Below the pieces are notes generated by a model, which saw only the letters and a program-made list of their open reading frames with translations, did not search any database and was not told where the DNA came from. A stretch of DNA of 64,000 nt from Arcobacter arenosus (lineage in GTDB: Bacteria > Campylobacterota > Campylobacteria > Campylobacterales > Arcobacteraceae): positions 310,001 through 374,000 of the forward strand of contig NZ_VANU01000004.1 in the NCBI RefSeq assembly GCF_005771535.1, read 5' to 3'. The position numbers and the translations under genes are program-made. Numbering within the stretch: the first letter of the stretch is position 1; every line of letters begins with the position of its first letter. This document shows, piece after piece, positions 62,433 to 64,000 of the stretch.

Positions 62433-63530
62433 ATGAAGTTAGAAATTTCTCTATTTAGATTTGATTATAAATCAGATTATTTACCGTATTACACAAAAAA
62501 TTTTATCAAAGTTGATAAACAAAAAACACTATTGGATATTTTAAATACAATAAATCAAGAATACCCTTTTGGATATGAAAAAAGTGCTGATTTTAATGTA
62601 GTAGTAAATGGTGTATACTTAACTTTAGGTATTTCAATTGATGAATTAGTGGATAATTTTGGGAAAGATTTAACAATTGAGCCTATCTCAATTAGAAGAG
62701 CGCATACAGACCTTTTAATAAATCAAGCTGATTTTGAAGATAGATTAAAAGTTTTAAGTGAGTTTATTGAAGAAGATGATAAAAAAGTTTATGAAGATTA
62801 TAAAATATATTTCTATGCTTCAAACACAATAAACTATGAGTATGATTATATTGGTGATGCAATTTTATTACTTGCTTATGATTTAATTGAAAAAAATCCT
62901 TCAAATGAAAAAGAGATTTTGGAAGCTCTAAGTGAATATGAATGTTCAGCTTCATATCATACTAGTTTAAAAAATAGAGTTTATAAAATAGATTCTTCAA
63001 TAGAAGAAAAAATATCTAAAATCAAAAACAAATTAGGTTTAACAAAACCTGTAAATGAACAAGACCTATTTTTAGAAAAGAAAAACCCGATAGATTTTGG
63101 AACTTTTGATGAAACAAAAGAGATAAAACATGATTTCTCGGATTTTAATTTATCATATTTCAAAGGTATTGAAACTGATGAACAAACAGTTAAACTAATC
63201 GATAGTTTAAATGCAAAAATTATAAATACTCCTTCATCAAATATTGATTTAGCTTTAGATACGTTTCATTTAAATAGTGATTTTACAATGAAGCTAGCTT
63301 CACATGCTATGTTAGAAGCATTTGATAATGGAGCTGATTTAATTGTAGTTGATGATGAAAATATATTTAATCTATTTGATTCAAATAGAAAAAGTCTAGA
63401 AAGTGCTTGTGGAAGAGAGATTCCAATTCCAGTACTTCATAAAAATGAATTACAAAAACTAGCATGTGCAGAACATGAAAGTGTAAAAGAGAGTTTATCA
63501 AAACATATTATTAACCCTGAAATAATCTAA
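62433..63530 (+). CDS. Campylobacterota-conserved protein, probably DUF5644 family
   Basis: A 365-residue soluble protein without a known reaction. Residues 1-90 look like a ferredoxin/ubiquitin-like fold (LEISLFRFDYKSDYLPYYTKNFIKV), followed by a helical middle and a C-terminal alpha/beta part with the segment IPIPVLHKNELQKLACAEH. The C-terminal part recalls the cysteine-rich CCG domain of HdrB-like proteins, yet only scattered cysteines remain (such as C in SACGREIP). I attach the DUF5644 name from memory with moderate confidence. It follows murA by 43 bases. Confidence 0.65.
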   Translation: MKLEISLFRFDYKSDYLPYYTKNFIKVDKQKTLLDILNTINQEYPFGYEKSADFNVVVNGVYLTLGISIDELVDNFGKDLTIEPISIRRAHTDLLINQADFEDRLKVLSEFIEEDDKKVYEDYKIYFYASNTINYEYDYIGDAILLLAYDLIEKNPSNEKEILEALSEYECSASYHTSLKNRVYKIDSSIEEKISKIKNKLGLTKPVNEQDLFLEKKNPIDFGTFDETKEIKHDFSDFNLSYFKGIETDEQTVKLIDSLNAKIINTPSSNIDLALDTFHLNSDFTMKLASHAMLEAFDNGADLIVVDDENIFNLFDSNRKSLESACGREIPIPVLHKNELQKLACAEHESVKESLSKHIINPEII

Positions 63531-63538
63531 GGATACAA

Positions 63539-64000
63539 ATGTTTCTTGATTTCAAGTTTGTTTTTTTTGGTTCTTTAGTAACCTTAAGTTTAATACCTTT
63601 GTATATCTACAGAAAAGAGATATACAAAAGGTTTTCAAAAAAAGGTAATCTAAAAGTATTTATAAAAGATTTAAAAGCCTATTTGACCTACAACTATCCA
63701 AAAATAAACTTCAATTTTGATATTGTTGAAAAACTTGATGAAAAAGACCTACTAAAAACAAAACAAATTTTGATTATTGAAGATTTAGCTAGACAATTTG
63801 TATATTTTGAATATGAACTTAGTACGCAAAAAGGTGTACCAAAAGAGAAGCTTTGGAGTTCATATGATCAAAATTCCACTTTACACAAAGATAACAAGTT
63901 TCCTATAGATTGGCCTCAAAGAAAAGAAGCTGCTTGGAATAGAGAAGAAGGTAACTGTAATAGATGTGGTACTAAAACTAAACTTGTTGATGCAAATGCC
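63539..64000 (+). CDS. Partial membrane-anchored HNH-type protein
   Basis: A frame with ATG at 63539 and AAGGA just before it runs off the right edge (154 residues visible). One N-terminal membrane helix (about 5-24) is followed by a basic cytoplasmic region and, near the cut, REEGNCNRCGTKTKLVDANA, where CxxC and its spacing match the start of an HNH nuclease-type zinc site. The HNH histidines lie beyond the window, so the assignment is provisional. It begins 8 bases after the preceding gene, probably in one operon with it. Confidence 0.6.
   Translation, partial: MFLDFKFVFFGSLVTLSLIPLYIYRKEIYKRFSKKGNLKVFIKDLKAYLTYNYPKINFNFDIVEKLDEKDLLKTKQILIIEDLARQFVYFEYELSTQKGVPKEKLWSSYDQNSTLHKDNKFPIDWPQRKEAAWNREEGNCNRCGTKTKLVDANA

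Overview
The window is strongly A+T-rich, densely packed bacterial DNA that looks like a member of the Campylobacterota, most likely an Arcobacter-type organism (Arcobacteraceae). Supporting signs are an orphan regulator of the HsrA/CosR type, a DUF4492-cydA-cydB cytochrome bd operon, the order kdsA-ribH-nusB (the same neighbours as at the H. pylori HP0003-HP0001 locus) with pyrF next to it, a DctPQM TRAP system, AAGGA-type ribosome binding sites and frequent TTG or GTG starts. The genus is inference; no rRNA is present.

Region 1 (1-20926, all minus strand) is a surface polysaccharide locus. About 21 genes follow each other with almost no gaps and appear to be read from a divergent promoter region near 21000. 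From promoter-proximal to distal it holds: a UDP-uronate-type epimerase, several GT4 glycosyltransferases, a polysaccharide deacetylase, an SGNH protein, an ELM1-family protein, an O-antigen ligase/polymerase-like membrane protein, a Wzz-like chain-length regulator with internal tandem repeats, a second epimerase, a nucleotide-sugar pathway (TviB/WbpO-type dehydrogenase, WbpB, WbpD, WbpE), an asparagine-synthase-like amidotransferase, WbqC, acyltransferases, a PIG-L deacetylase and another sugar aminotransferase. No flippase or initiating transferase is visible, so the locus probably continues to the left.

Region 2 (21070-33458): an MBOAT acyltransferase with a membrane-anchored SGNH partner on the plus strand, then, convergent to them, a 10 kb minus-strand operon of gltB, gltD, an inositol-monophosphatase-like gene, a ferredoxin, ppx, an LpxL-type acyltransferase and a second ELM1 protein.

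Region 3 (33716-43735): a TRAP dicarboxylate-type transporter with two tandem binding proteins, one exported and one predicted lipoprotein, each behind a near-identical promoter; a peroxiredoxin with an N-terminal extension; a NifX-like protein with a His-rich tail; the cytochrome bd operon with DUF4492 and an unannotated 31-residue membrane peptide downstream of cydB; a CosR/HsrA-like orphan regulator; and a MerR-family regulator.

Region 4 (43728-55475): a Cache-domain histidine kinase divergent from its probable response regulator, an EI24/CysZ-like membrane protein, a radical SAM/SPASM protein with an unknown partner, a Nudix hydrolase, and a four-gene signalling operon (binding protein, hybrid kinase with tandem periplasmic binding domains, lone receiver, receiver fused to a degenerate kinase) that encodes no recognisable output domain. 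Identical tRNA-Gly(TCC) genes lie on both sides of this module; a tRNA-Gly/Gly/Met/Ser cluster closes it.

Region 5 (55589-64000) is mostly housekeeping: pyrF, nusB, ribH, kdsA, a two-RCK potassium channel with a small membrane partner (probably DUF6394), an EamA transporter, then murA, a probable DUF5644-family protein and a truncated HNH-type protein on the plus strand. I saw no CRISPR array, insertion sequence or prophage, and no gene-free stretch longer than about 300 bases.
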